Shown in pieces: positions 1 through 8,942 of a stretch of 64,000 nt of DNA (the first letter of the stretch is position 1; each line of letters opens with the position of its first letter). This DNA comes from Methylotenera sp. (GTDB lineage: Bacteria; Pseudomonadota; Gammaproteobacteria; Burkholderiales; Methylophilaceae): NCBI RefSeq assembly GCF_029945535.1, contig NZ_JAQSCU010000010.1:257290-321289 (forward strand), written 5' to 3'. The notes below the pieces were generated by a model. It saw only the letters and a list, made by a program, of their open reading frames with translations, searched no databases and had not been told where the DNA came from. Position numbers and translations under genes: made by a program.

Positions 1-225
1 TAAGGTAAGTGACTTGTAGAAATGCTAAAAGTGCCCAACGCAACTTTATTTTATGAGTCGTTATGCAATCTTCAATAATTTAATTTGCAAAACTCAAAGC
101 TAATCAATAAGCTACATGCGTATCTTATTATAGAAGTAGTCTAGAAAAAGACCTCATCTTAAGCTATAGTACTTGAGCTGCAGTATATTGGTAACTAATT
201 AAAAACAGAAAAACACCATCCAAAT

Positions 226-1476
226 ATGACGGATATTTTAGTGACAGCACCCTCAGTATTGACGCGAGAATTTTGGCGCAGATTTTCCACGCCTACGCCT
301 GAAGCGTTAGGCCGGTCGATTATGTCTTTGCTAGTGATTGCAGAGAGCATTGTTTGTATTTTCTGGATATTTACCTTATCAAGCTTAGGTGAAGGTTACG
401 CCGTTATTGCGGCTGTGCCCTATGTGTACCTTGTTATATCTTACGTGAGTCTCTTTTTATTCTATCGCCTCAAGCGCTTTGAATATTTTACTTTTACACA
501 GTTAGTCATGCTGTTAGTCATGCCTTTTGTTATGCAATGGGCAATTGGTGGATTTGCCGCATCTAGTGGTGTGGCAATATGGGCGATATTGTCGCCTGTG
601 GGCGCTCTAATGATTTTGGGCACACGTCAATCAACACCTTGGTTCTTACTTTTTGTAGGATTGGCTTTTATTTCGTGGAAATTAAATCATTATTTCGCGG
701 GCAATGCCATGCCAATTCCAACCACAGTGAAAGATGCGTTTTTCCTGATGAATATTACCGGCACAGCATCCATACTATATGGAGTTCTGCGTTATTTTCA
801 GGCACAAAAAGAGCGGGTTATGATTTCGTTAGAGTTAGAGCAGGCGCGCTCAGAAAAGCTACTACTTAACATCCTTCCTGCGGCCATTGCTGAGCGCCTA
901 AAAGCCAATGATATGCGTATTGCCGATCATTATGAATCTGTGACTGTGATGTTTGCTGATTTAGTTAACTTCACGCAGATTTCTGAAAAAATGCCTGCTT
1001 TGCAATTAATTGATTTGCTGTCACAGGTGTTTTTAAAATTTGACCAGCTGGCAGAGAAATATCAAGTAGAGAAAATCAAGACAATCGGCGATGCCTATAT
1101 GGTTGTTTCTGGTGCGCCTATCATGTACGCAGACCATGTTGCTCGGATAGCTGAGATGGCTTTTGACATGAAGGTAGTGCTACAGGAAGTCGCTGTTAAA
1201 ACTGGCATAGATTTGAATATGCGTATCGGTATTCACACAGGCCCAGTGGTTGCGGGAGTGATTGGCAGCACAAAGTTCAGTTATGATTTATGGGGCGATA
1301 CCGTGAACTTAGCCAGCCGAATGGAAAGTACCTGTAAACCTAATAACATACAAGTGACGCGTGAAACGCAAGCGTTGATAAAAGACGCTTATATATTTTC
1401 AGAAAAAGCGGATGTTGATGTAAAAGGTAAGGGTTTGGTCGAAACTTATTTTTTACTTGCACGAAAATCTAGTTAA
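226..1476 (+). CDS. Membrane-bound class III adenylate cyclase
   Basis: Predicted to make cAMP from ATP at the inner membrane. The 416-residue protein has about six hydrophobic segments (roughly residues 34-190), a short linker helix (about 192-225) and a C-terminal class III cyclase domain. Metal-binding Asp245 (VMFADLVNF) and Asp289 (KTIGDAY) are present, as are the Lys of EKIKTIGD and Asp354 of YDLWGD expected for adenine rather than guanine, and Asn361/Arg365 of NLASRM for transition-state binding. All catalytic positions look intact. The ribosome binding site is weak. It converges on the next gene with a 21-bp gap. The adenylate specificity is inferred from motif residues; the signal it senses is unknown. 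Confidence 0.88.
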   Translation: MTDILVTAPSVLTREFWRRFSTPTPEALGRSIMSLLVIAESIVCIFWIFTLSSLGEGYAVIAAVPYVYLVISYVSLFLFYRLKRFEYFTFTQLVMLLVMPFVMQWAIGGFAASSGVAIWAILSPVGALMILGTRQSTPWFLLFVGLAFISWKLNHYFAGNAMPIPTTVKDAFFLMNITGTASILYGVLRYFQAQKERVMISLELEQARSEKLLLNILPAAIAERLKANDMRIADHYESVTVMFADLVNFTQISEKMPALQLIDLLSQVFLKFDQLAEKYQVEKIKTIGDAYMVVSGAPIMYADHVARIAEMAFDMKVVLQEVAVKTGIDLNMRIGIHTGPVVAGVIGSTKFSYDLWGDTVNLASRMESTCKPNNIQVTRETQALIKDAYIFSEKADVDVKGKGLVETYFLLARKSS

Positions 1477-1497
1477 CTATCCTTGCTATAACAGCCA

Positions 1498-2166
1498 TTA
1501 ATTATAGTTGGAATAATCATTAAGCAGCATACTTGCCGCATTTGGATTACCTGTCCAAAAGTTATAAAACTCCCGCACTACCAATAAAAACAACTGTTTA
1601 GCTTCGGTCATCTTAAAAAGCGGTAAAGTTAACTCAGCTGCTGTGCGATAGGATTTATGATTTTTTATTGGCGCATCACGTAGACGAATAGCCATCACTT
1701 TAGCGAGTTTGATACGTGTATCTACCAGCGATTGCTCAGCACCTTGGTCGCGCATGGCTAATGCGTAAGCTTTTAATGGCCAACTTTCAGCAGTATCGAA
1801 ACTTTCTTTTTCTAAGCTTTCGATTAATGCTTTTAATGAAGTTGCTATCGGCTTCCATTGGATGGCAGCTACATCAAAACCATAGTTTAAATTAAAGGCG
1901 GCAATAGCCTTAATGTCTTTAATCCAAAACGGATAAAACTCACGCGCGGTATTGAGGTTAGTATGCCAGTCATCTGCTGGGATGGTTTTTAGCACAGTGT
2001 CGATGACTTTGCTATATATCGCTGGTTCAAGAAGTTTATTAGCAAGCGACTCTGCCAGTTTATCTAAAAATAATGAGTGCTTATAAAGCACATTAGTCGT
2101 TGCGCCTTTAGCTTGTAGTAGTTTTAAATATGCACTGATTGCTTCTTGCTCGCGAGATTGGTTCAT
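1498..2166 (-). CDS. Conserved hypothetical protein
   Basis: I do not recognise this 222-residue protein. It is predicted largely helical and soluble, with no signal peptide or membrane segment, and has aromatic-rich stretches such as REFYPFWIKD and REFYNFWTGN that look like an internal repeat about 105 residues apart (near residues 95 and 199). It starts only 3 bp after the stop of trhO on the same strand, so the two are probably co-transcribed. Codon use resembles the neighbours, which supports a real gene. No function is proposed. Confidence 0.75.
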   Translation of the reverse strand: MNQSREQEAISAYLKLLQAKGATTNVLYKHSLFLDKLAESLANKLLEPAIYSKVIDTVLKTIPADDWHTNLNTAREFYPFWIKDIKAIAAFNLNYGFDVAAIQWKPIATSLKALIESLEKESFDTAESWPLKAYALAMRDQGAEQSLVDTRIKLAKVMAIRLRDAPIKNHKSYRTAAELTLPLFKMTEAKQLFLLVVREFYNFWTGNPNAASMLLNDYSNYN

Positions 2167-2169
2167 TCG

Positions 2170-3105
2170 TTAGTTATTTTTCTGCTTTTCACCAATGTGC
2201 GCTTGACCTCGTTGTTTAGCGAGAATCACTTGTTTTTGTCGCTCTGTCAGGCTGGCTTTTTTTTCTTCAGTAAGCTTGTCATAACAGTAAGGGCAAGAAA
2301 TACCAGCGGTATATTGTGTGCTTTGCATCTCAGCTGGCGATAGCGGATGACGGCAGGCGTAGCATTGGTCAAATTCACCTACTTCTAAATTGTGTTTAAC
2401 GGCCACGCGTTGATCAAATACAAAGCATTCGCCTTCCCACATGCTTTCAGCTTCTGGCACGGTTTCTAGGTATTTTAGAATACCACCTTGCAGGTGATAA
2501 ACTTCTTCAAAACCTTGATCCATCATATAGGAAGAAGCTTTTTCGCAGCGAATACCACCTGTGCAAAACATCGCGACTTTTTTATGTTTGGTTTTGTCAA
2601 AATGCTCGGCAACGTATTCTGGAAACTCACGGAAAGTGGTGGTTTTTGGGTCAATTGCGCCTTTAAAGGTGCCAATATCAACTTCATAGTCGTTGCGTGT
2701 ATCGATCAAAATCACATCAGGGTCAGAAATCAGCGCATTCCAATCTTCAGGTTTAACGTAAGTACCAACTTTTTTAGTTGGACTAACGCCAGGAACACCA
2801 AGCGTGACAATTTCCTTTTTGAGTTTCACTTTCATGCGGTAAAACGGATGCTCACTTGCAAATGATTCTTTGTATTCTAAATCTGCAAAGCAATTTCCAA
2901 ATATTGCATCAGAGCGCAAGAAGTTTAGTAAGTTGTGAATATCTTGTGGCAAGCCAGCAATGGTGCCATTAATGCCTTCTTCCGCGAGTAGCAGTGTGCC
3001 CTTGATGTTGTTGGTGACACAGGCTTCTAGAATTGGCGCTTGCAGTAATTTGTAATTGGGCAGACTGACAAATTTGTAAAGCGCAGCAGTTAAATACTTA
3101 GACAT
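2170..3105 (-). CDS. trhO: tRNA uridine(34) hydroxylase, rhodanese family (TrhO/YceA)
   Basis: Predicted to hydroxylate uridine 34 in the anticodon of certain tRNAs, an oxygen-dependent modification described for TrhO of Escherichia coli. The 311-residue protein has the usual N-terminal acylphosphatase-like part (about 1-95), a rhodanese domain (about 120-220) with the loop CTGGIRC carrying catalytic Cys181, and a C-terminal zinc-ribbon-like part with Cys248, Cys251, Cys271 and Cys274. Length is normal for the family. It lies 81 bp downstream of fhcC on the same strand, so readthrough from the fhc operon is possible, although nothing in its function links it to C1 metabolism. Confidence 0.92.
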   Translation of the reverse strand: MSKYLTAALYKFVSLPNYKLLQAPILEACVTNNIKGTLLLAEEGINGTIAGLPQDIHNLLNFLRSDAIFGNCFADLEYKESFASEHPFYRMKVKLKKEIVTLGVPGVSPTKKVGTYVKPEDWNALISDPDVILIDTRNDYEVDIGTFKGAIDPKTTTFREFPEYVAEHFDKTKHKKVAMFCTGGIRCEKASSYMMDQGFEEVYHLQGGILKYLETVPEAESMWEGECFVFDQRVAVKHNLEVGEFDQCYACRHPLSPAEMQSTQYTAGISCPYCYDKLTEEKKASLTERQKQVILAKQRGQAHIGEKQKNN

Positions 3106-3186
3106 TTTTTTGATAATGAACTGTAATAAAACGGTATTTTATCACTAGAGCGTATGAATTAGAGCGTGTAATTGCTTAAGCGAGCA

Positions 3187-3990
3187 TTAGGACGAGTGTG
3201 AAATTAATAAAATCTCACCATTGCCGCTACATGCGGCATCCCCCACAAAGCGCTGTACACGCTTGGTTTCAATATTAGAAAATTGTGTGTTGAACGGTTT
3301 GAAAGATTTAAACATTAAGTTTAAAAATGGCAAAGTATGCGTGCCGCAGTCTTGTATAGTTGCATGCAATTTAGGCAGCTTGGCCAACAGTAATGTACCG
3401 CGCTTCATATTAAAACAGGCGTATTCGCCGACGTTGCCTAGTACACCTATAGTGCCAGCAATCATGCGACTGGCACAGTAATCGCCTACATTGCCTTCAA
3501 TTAGAATCAAGCCTCTGCGCATTTGGTCGCCCACACGATCGCCAGCGTTGCCCTTAACGATAACCGTACCACCACGCATGCCTTTGCGTAGACCTGGCGA
3601 AGCGCCACCTAGAAAATCACCTGTATTGCCGTCTATTTTGAGCAGGCCACTGACCATGTTGCAGGCAGCAAAAGCTTGCGCGTTGCCTTTGCAATGTATG
3701 GAGGCATTTTTTAGGCCGAAACCTAAATATGCGCCAGCGTCACATTCTAAAGTGATGCTGCCTAAAGTCATGTTCTTGCCGACATTATCAAAGTACTGGC
3801 CGCTATTCTTGAAAACAATATTTTCAGTATCGTCGCCATTAATTTCGAATAACTCTGACACGAGTTGATTGCTTAATTTGATTGCACCGATTTGGCTAAT
3901 GCTCAAACCCTTTAAAAGGTCTGGCGTTAGCGGTGAGCAATCCAATGAGTGCGTGAGTGCTTGTTTAAGTGTGAAGGTAAGTTGGGTCAT
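3187..3990 (-). CDS. fhcC: Formyltransferase/hydrolase complex subunit C (formylmethanofuran dehydrogenase subunit C family)
   Basis: Structural subunit of the Fhc complex, which moves the formyl group from H4MPT to methylofuran and hydrolyses it to formate in methylotrophs. The 267-residue protein shows the right-handed beta-helix repeat of the FmdC / glutamate synthase GXGXG family: successive GGTVIVKGNAGDRVGD, GLILIEGNVGDYCA and GTIGVLGNVGEYAC strands between about residues 75 and 215. The start codon overlaps the fhcD stop by 4 bp (ATGA), so the two are translationally coupled. It is the last gene of the fhc operon. Its role in the complex comes from knowledge of Methylobacterium. Confidence 0.93.
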   Translation of the reverse strand: MTQLTFTLKQALTHSLDCSPLTPDLLKGLSISQIGAIKLSNQLVSELFEINGDDTENIVFKNSGQYFDNVGKNMTLGSITLECDAGAYLGFGLKNASIHCKGNAQAFAACNMVSGLLKIDGNTGDFLGGASPGLRKGMRGGTVIVKGNAGDRVGDQMRRGLILIEGNVGDYCASRMIAGTIGVLGNVGEYACFNMKRGTLLLAKLPKLHATIQDCGTHTLPFLNLMFKSFKPFNTQFSNIETKRVQRFVGDAACSGNGEILLISHSS

Positions 3991-4895
3991 TTGGCTACAC
4001 CACTCATAATTTCGTGCAATTTAAAATGATGAGGGCCTAGTTTTCCGCCGTAATTACCCGCAGATATGCGTTTCACACCACTGGCTTCACCTAAATCACA
4101 AATGGCCTGTATGCCAACACGCATGGACTCGGCAATATCTTCAAAGCCCATGCCGTCAATTACGATTTCCATTACACTTTCAATTTCAGGTGATAGCTCG
4201 GTATTAGTAGCACCTTTTAGCGTTGGGCAGAATGCATCGTTAGTTGAGGCAAACATGGTTTTATATTTGCTGCCCACTTTAGAACCTGAGCGCACAACGC
4301 CGCCAGGGAAGGGCATAATCACGTTAGGGATTTTTTTCATTGCCGTGATAGCTGCTTCAGCCGCTGCAAGTGCTGCTGGCTGTGAAGTGGCCAAAATCAA
4401 GAAGTTACCGCCACCAATCGCGCGCACCATACCGGTGGTTTCTTCGCATAAAAATTCACCATCCATCACTGGCACGCGCCAGTAGCGTTTAGCCGAAATC
4501 AGTTTAGATGTTTGGAAGCCATCGCCAAAGAAGCGTAAGTTTTTACCTAGATTAATTTTTTCATCACTATCGATGCCCGAAAATGCCGCAGCAGTAGGGC
4601 AGGTGAGTATGCACTGTCCCATGCGCGTTTCAAGTTGCTGCATAAGTACTTTGCTGCCCATGGCGAACATTAAAATACTCACGCCAGGTCTGCCATCGGG
4701 GGTTTCATCTTCAGTCATTTCGCGTTCAATACCAGCTTCTACACCACAACCAATCACTGAGGTTGCAAAGCCTGTCATCGCATTTGCTGCGTGATATGCC
4801 CACTTTAGGTTTTGTGCTGTAATGATAACGCGTGTGCCGCGCATATTAAATGCTTCAGCAAAGGTTTCATCTATTTGTACGCCATTAATGATCAT
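3987..4895 (-). CDS. fhcD: Formylmethanofuran:tetrahydromethanopterin formyltransferase
   Basis: Catalyses transfer of the formyl group between N5-formyl-H4MPT and (methylo)furan; in methylotrophs it runs in the oxidative direction as part of Fhc. The 302-residue protein matches Ftr length and begins with the typical MIINGVQIDETFAEAF and the conserved RVIITAQNLKWA segment. A second Ftr signature is PFPGGVVRSGSKVGSKYK (about residue 200), and the C terminus carries ISAGNYGGKLGPHHFKL. It is separated from the upstream PPOX gene by 35 bp and overlaps fhcC. Assignment is very secure. Confidence 0.95.
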   Translation of the reverse strand: MIINGVQIDETFAEAFNMRGTRVIITAQNLKWAYHAANAMTGFATSVIGCGVEAGIEREMTEDETPDGRPGVSILMFAMGSKVLMQQLETRMGQCILTCPTAAAFSGIDSDEKINLGKNLRFFGDGFQTSKLISAKRYWRVPVMDGEFLCEETTGMVRAIGGGNFLILATSQPAALAAAEAAITAMKKIPNVIMPFPGGVVRSGSKVGSKYKTMFASTNDAFCPTLKGATNTELSPEIESVMEIVIDGMGFEDIAESMRVGIQAICDLGEASGVKRISAGNYGGKLGPHHFKLHEIMSGVAK

Positions 4896-4930
4896 GAGTT
4901 ATCTATTAAAAAATTTACGCGCCTAATTAG

Positions 4931-5590
4931 CTAAGCGTCGGGTGCGCCTGCAATAATCTTACCAACCCATTCTTCGATGGGGATGATGCCAATTTCTTTG
5001 GCCTTTTTAGCATCTGTTTCATGCAAAATATCTTGTACTAAATCTAGTTGTTTCCAGCCTGCTAATGGTGTTTCACAATGTTCGCGTGGTACGTAACGGG
5101 AATCACGCACTTTTTCCATTTTCGGGATATACCTTGGGCAGTTTTGCCAAAGTTCAGATAACTTTACGGTGACAACAAAGTCAGCTTCTTTGTAATGCGC
5201 CATTAGCTCTGGGTCTTTTGAAATGCTTGCAGTGCCTTGCACACGCAGGCGATTAGGCGCTTCAAAAGAAATAAATAGTAAGCCAACATTTTGATTGGTA
5301 GTGATGTTCCCCATAGAGAAAAACATGCCGTTACCATCGTAGCTTGGGAATATCAATGTGGTGTCATCAAGCACTTTTACAAAGCCAGCATCGCCGCCTT
5401 TGTATGACGTAGTCGGGCGGCCTTGATGGTCGACTGTGGATAAAAAGAACATATTGACGCTAGAAATAAAACCTTTAGCCCCATCATCAAATTCAGTTCT
5501 ACAAACAAGATCCTCTACACGATCAGCCATACCTCGTGTGCCAAACTCGTCTTGCAGCTTACGATGTTGTTCCCCATACAATCTACTCAT
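4931..5590 (-). CDS. Pyridoxamine 5'-phosphate oxidase-family (PPOX) FMN-binding protein inside the fhc operon
   Basis: A 219-residue protein of the flavin-nucleotide-binding split-barrel superfamily. Typical strands are visible: FFLSTVDHQGRPTTSYKGG (about 49-67), LIFPSYDGNGMFFSMGNI (about 79-96) and VGLLFISFEAPNRLRVQGTA (about 102-121). It carries an extended C-terminal part including the CPRYIPK segment around residue 150. It lies 21 bp after fhcA and 35 bp before fhcD on the same strand, so it is almost certainly co-transcribed with fhc. The fhc operon I know from Methylobacterium has no such gene. Substrate is unknown; a flavin- or F420-like redox role, or a role in cofactor repair, is inference. 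Confidence 0.85.
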   Translation of the reverse strand: MSRLYGEQHRKLQDEFGTRGMADRVEDLVCRTEFDDGAKGFISSVNMFFLSTVDHQGRPTTSYKGGDAGFVKVLDDTTLIFPSYDGNGMFFSMGNITTNQNVGLLFISFEAPNRLRVQGTASISKDPELMAHYKEADFVVTVKLSELWQNCPRYIPKMEKVRDSRYVPREHCETPLAGWKQLDLVQDILHETDAKKAKEIGIIPIEEWVGKIIAGAPDA

Positions 5591-5611
5591 TTTGGTTCCT
5601 TCGTTTTAAAG

Positions 5612-7300
5612 TTAATGAGATGCTTTTTTATTTTCATGGACAATAATGCTACCACGTCCATCACTACTAATTTCATCATCATTAATCTTAAAACTATCCA
5701 ATTGCATTGTGTGGTACTTGTCAAAATAATCTTTTAAATCTTTTTCTACAGCAATATCGAAAGCCGGTTTAGCAGTATGTGTCGCACCCCAAACGACTTT
5801 AACCACTTTACCGTCTTTGACGACCAGCTCGCCATCTTTAAAAACATAGTCAGGTTTAGCGAACATCGCTTCACGGTCAGTTTGATCTGTGTAAATCGTG
5901 ATATCTGCACCGGCACCAATGCCTAAATGCCCACGGTCGTTCAAACCGATGAGGTTTGCGGCACCTGCACGCGTCATAATGGCAATTTCATACAAGCTGT
6001 ATTCGCGGTCTAGCGAAGTTAAGTTGCTCATTGCCTGCGCGTCTAAATTCAGTTTGGCAAAGGCTTCGTTTCTGAAGGTTTTATCCATTAATAAACGAAT
6101 CAAATGTGGGTAGCTGGTAAATGGCGCGCCGTTAGGGTGGTCAGTGGTTAAGAAAATACGCCAAGGATCTTCAACCGATAAGAATATTTCCAAACCAATC
6201 GCCCATTGCAAGGCGTTGACATAATTCTGGTCTTTATATCTGAAAGGCACTACACCGCAACCCGCATCACACTCAATATCCATAATGACGGATTTTTTCG
6301 GATTAGCATGTTTTGCATTCAACTGCTGCATCATGTTGTCACCAGAGGCGGTCACTGTTTGACCAAATAGGATCTGACCTACATCGGCAGTAATGTGTTT
6401 GTTTTTATTCAATGCTTCTGAGATTTGTGCCGCAGCTGATGAAAACCTTTTATCACCTTCTGTACCATAACTATGAAACTGAATATGTGTGAGATGCATA
6501 GGAACGCCATCAGAGGCGCTCATCGTGTCTAGCGTAGTTTGAAAGTTACCAGCTGCACCAAGGTTATTGCAATGCACATGCAAAGGTTTAGCAATGCCGA
6601 GTTGATGCACGGCGGTGCTTAAACTTTTTAATATTTCACGTGGAGTGACTTGGTAATGGCTATTATTTTCATCTAAATCTAATCTGCGTTGGTTAAATTT
6701 AAACGCATTAATACCACCTGGGTTCACCACTTTAATACCAATTGATTGCGTCGCATTGAGTATCCACGCCACGTAGTCATTAATTGCTTTTTGATCTTTT
6801 TTAGCGGTGAGCATGCGTAAAAAGTAATCATCATTACCCAGCATCGCATAGCCACCTTTATCTATCATTGGCGTATCAGCCATTTCTAGATGTGTTTGAC
6901 GTGCATTGACAGGCATGAGCGCTGGCTCAAAAGCCGCGGTGTAACCCATTTCAATATAACGAAAACCTGTATCGGTAGCACTAGGCGTAGCATGGTTGAT
7001 TGTAGGGTGACTACAACTCGGCGTACAAACATGCGCCTCTGGCTCAGTGTATTTTTTGGTTTCTTGATACTCTGGCAGCATCATGCGAGCAATATTCACT
7101 TTGCCGCCACCGATGTGGCTATGCATATCAATCGCGCCCGCCATTACTACCTTGCCCGTTAAGTCATAGGTCTGTGTGATTTTTTCAGAAGCACTAGGTT
7201 TAGCGATAATGCGGCCATTTTTGATATAAATATCTTGAACTACACCATCTTTACCTGATGTTGGGTCGTAAATTCTGCCGTTTTTAAGAAGTGTAATCAT
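5612..7300 (-). CDS. fhcA: Formyltransferase/hydrolase complex subunit A (formylmethanofuran hydrolase, amidohydrolase fold)
   Basis: The amidohydrolase subunit of Fhc that hydrolyses formyl-methylofuran to formate. The 562-residue protein has the metal-binding DMHSHIGGG motif (His60, His62), further histidines in HVHCNN and LTHIQFHSYG, and the TTDHPNGAPFTSYPHL segment carrying the catalytic Asp. A Cys-containing loop near residue 92 (HVCTPSCSHP) is seen. The start overlaps the fhcB stop by 4 bp, indicating coupling. Length is normal for FhcA/FmdA. The direction of reaction follows from known methylotroph physiology. Confidence 0.95.
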   Translation of the reverse strand: MITLLKNGRIYDPTSGKDGVVQDIYIKNGRIIAKPSASEKITQTYDLTGKVVMAGAIDMHSHIGGGKVNIARMMLPEYQETKKYTEPEAHVCTPSCSHPTINHATPSATDTGFRYIEMGYTAAFEPALMPVNARQTHLEMADTPMIDKGGYAMLGNDDYFLRMLTAKKDQKAINDYVAWILNATQSIGIKVVNPGGINAFKFNQRRLDLDENNSHYQVTPREILKSLSTAVHQLGIAKPLHVHCNNLGAAGNFQTTLDTMSASDGVPMHLTHIQFHSYGTEGDKRFSSAAAQISEALNKNKHITADVGQILFGQTVTASGDNMMQQLNAKHANPKKSVIMDIECDAGCGVVPFRYKDQNYVNALQWAIGLEIFLSVEDPWRIFLTTDHPNGAPFTSYPHLIRLLMDKTFRNEAFAKLNLDAQAMSNLTSLDREYSLYEIAIMTRAGAANLIGLNDRGHLGIGAGADITIYTDQTDREAMFAKPDYVFKDGELVVKDGKVVKVVWGATHTAKPAFDIAVEKDLKDYFDKYHTMQLDSFKINDDEISSDGRGSIIVHENKKASH

Positions 7301-8532
7301 GATAGTTTTGCTTCTATTTGGCTGACTATTCTATTCACCACGTCGCTTAGGCTAGGTAATTCAGTTTCGTGTAATTTTTTGAGCGGCATGGCAACAGAGC
7401 TATCCATTCTAAACATAGTACCTATGTGGTCAACACCAGGAATGCCAACTGGAATAAACACATCAGGTTGCTTTTTAAACTGCATATCAGGATGGCCTAT
7501 TACAATCGTTGGCGCTTCGCAATCTGGCGGCAAGTACGCATTAAACGTGCTGACCCACAACAATGCATCGCAATTCATTAATTGGAGTTTAGTAGAAAAG
7601 TGATAAGCGTCATACTCAGGATGACCATTTACGAAGCGGTTTCTAGTAGGGTAGCCCGATAGCCAAGTACTAGTGTTGTTAACGCTAGAGTCGCCATCGC
7701 CCGAGTTGAGCGGTAAGCCTGCAACGCGATTGGTTTCATTGAGTTTAGCAATGAGCTGGGTAATACTTTGCACCGTGAGTTCAGCCTGTGGAAATTTTAA
7801 AGCGCTAGCCGACCAAACCACCACGCCATATTGCGCAGCTTTTAACTTTGCTAGAATCAGCTTAAGTGAAGCGATTGTTACGCCACCAATCAAGTCAGTG
7901 TCGGGTTTTTTATTCAGCGGATTTTTAGCATTCATGAGCGCATTCAATGCACTCATAATTTCAGGTAGCTTTGCAGCTTCTTCAGCAAGACCTAAATATA
8001 TCACTTCAGGTTTAGGCCTATTGAACAAAGTATTGGTATTCAATACCAATTTCTCAAAAAAGCGTGGATAGCTGCTAACAATGTCAGTGCCAATCGCCAA
8101 AATTACATCTGCACGATTTTTAATTTCAGTCAGTGTTGTAGTTTGCCAGCCACTATTTTGCATGGCTAAAGTGTTACGTACCGTGCCTTCGGAGTGCATA
8201 TGGTCAAGAGTAGCACTAGTTTTTTCTGCCAAGCGCATGATTGCACGCATACCTTGCACCTCTGTACCCAAGCCTGCAAATAATGGATGATTCGCCTTGT
8301 TTAGAATGTTAGCTGCAGCTTGAATTGCACTGTTCAAATCGGTAGGTTTGCCAGCCACACTTGACGTTGCAGCTTTACCAGTAAAAGCCCTCTCAAAGAA
8401 GCTAATACTTTTTGTGCAAGCATTTTTAATGCTCAACGGATAAGTTGAATTTAACACCAAATCATCGCACAGCAAACCACAAGCCGGGCAGCAATGCGTT
8501 ATTGGTAAAGTTGTATTGATTGATGGTTTCAT
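7297..8532 (-). CDS. fhcB: Formyltransferase/hydrolase complex subunit B (formylmethanofuran dehydrogenase subunit B family)
   Basis: First gene of the fhc operon. FhcB is related to the molybdopterin-binding subunit of archaeal formylmethanofuran dehydrogenase, but in methylotrophs it is understood to lack the metal cofactor and to act as a scaffold. The 411-residue protein has an N-terminal CCPACGLLC cluster (about residues 14-22), then a molybdopterin-oxidoreductase-like fold with segments such as ADVILAIGTDIVSSYPRF and the C-terminal VFIPVGIPGVDHIGTMFR. The stop overlaps the fhcA start. I see no clear -10/-35 pair upstream. Confidence 0.93.
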   Translation of the reverse strand: MKPSINTTLPITHCCPACGLLCDDLVLNSTYPLSIKNACTKSISFFERAFTGKAATSSVAGKPTDLNSAIQAAANILNKANHPLFAGLGTEVQGMRAIMRLAEKTSATLDHMHSEGTVRNTLAMQNSGWQTTTLTEIKNRADVILAIGTDIVSSYPRFFEKLVLNTNTLFNRPKPEVIYLGLAEEAAKLPEIMSALNALMNAKNPLNKKPDTDLIGGVTIASLKLILAKLKAAQYGVVVWSASALKFPQAELTVQSITQLIAKLNETNRVAGLPLNSGDGDSSVNNTSTWLSGYPTRNRFVNGHPEYDAYHFSTKLQLMNCDALLWVSTFNAYLPPDCEAPTIVIGHPDMQFKKQPDVFIPVGIPGVDHIGTMFRMDSSVAMPLKKLHETELPSLSDVVNRIVSQIEAKLS

Positions 8533-8942
8533 TAACTATCATTCTGCCACATTGTTACAAAATTGAAACAACAATTAAGCATGTAAATGTAAGTTTGTTT
8601 TTGAAGTGATGCAAAGATTGTTAACCGCTATTTTCGCAATGTTAGTTAGTGCAATCAGCATTTTGTGGCTTTTTGATCGGATCGAAACCTTGCCCGTAGG
8701 CAAGTTTAGCCTTTACGAAGCGAAGTGCAGTCAAGGGTTAACAATCATTATAACTGCCACCGATTTCATTGCATCTCATAGCGGCTATTATAGTTTCTAT
8801 CTGTAAATAGTCGACTATTGCCCTAATACAGATTAGAGCTTTCTAAAAAGATGACTTGAAATGATGAAAATGGTGGTTTATTTAAAGCGTTAAAAATGGT
8901 ATTTTATCGTTCTTTTCAATAAGTTAATTTAATGGAGTTGTT
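8533..8942. other. Long intergenic region between divergent fhcB and ndk, with inverted repeats
   Basis: 410 bp without a convincing gene. It must hold the fhc promoter (minus strand) and the ndk promoter (plus strand). An 11-bp inverted repeat (GATTGTTAACC at 8616-8626, GGTTAACAATC at 8736-8746) encloses a smaller hairpin (CTTGCC/GGCAAG, 8689-8704). A perfect 14-bp palindrome AATAGTCGACTATT lies at 8806-8819. A 66-codon frame (8606-8806, GTG start, one hydrophobic segment) spans the hairpins, but has no clear ribosome binding site or recognisable family. Confidence 0.6.
8856..8884 (+). promoter_or_regulatory. Candidate sigma-70 promoter of ndk
   Basis: TTGAAA at 8856-8861 and TATTTA at 8879-8884 are separated by 17 bp and lie about 60 bp upstream of the ndk start. 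The -35 box matches 5 of 6 consensus positions and the -10 box 4 of 6. This is a by-eye call in AT-rich DNA. Confidence 0.35.

Noticed and set aside
1-225. Search for a gene or RNA at the window start
   Set aside because: AT-rich sequence without a usable frame, hairpin or RNA signature; probably only the promoter region of the cyclase gene.
2488-2865. 125-codon frame antisense to trhO
   Set aside because: Lies wholly inside a well-supported gene on the other strand and has no family features.
4066-4485. 139-codon frame antisense to fhcD
   Set aside because: Shadow of fhcD; low-complexity Ser/Ala/Pro composition typical of antisense frames.
8606-8806. 66-codon frame with one hydrophobic segment upstream of ndk
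   Set aside because: No clear ribosome binding site or recognisable family, and it spans paired repeats; kept only as part of the intergenic description.
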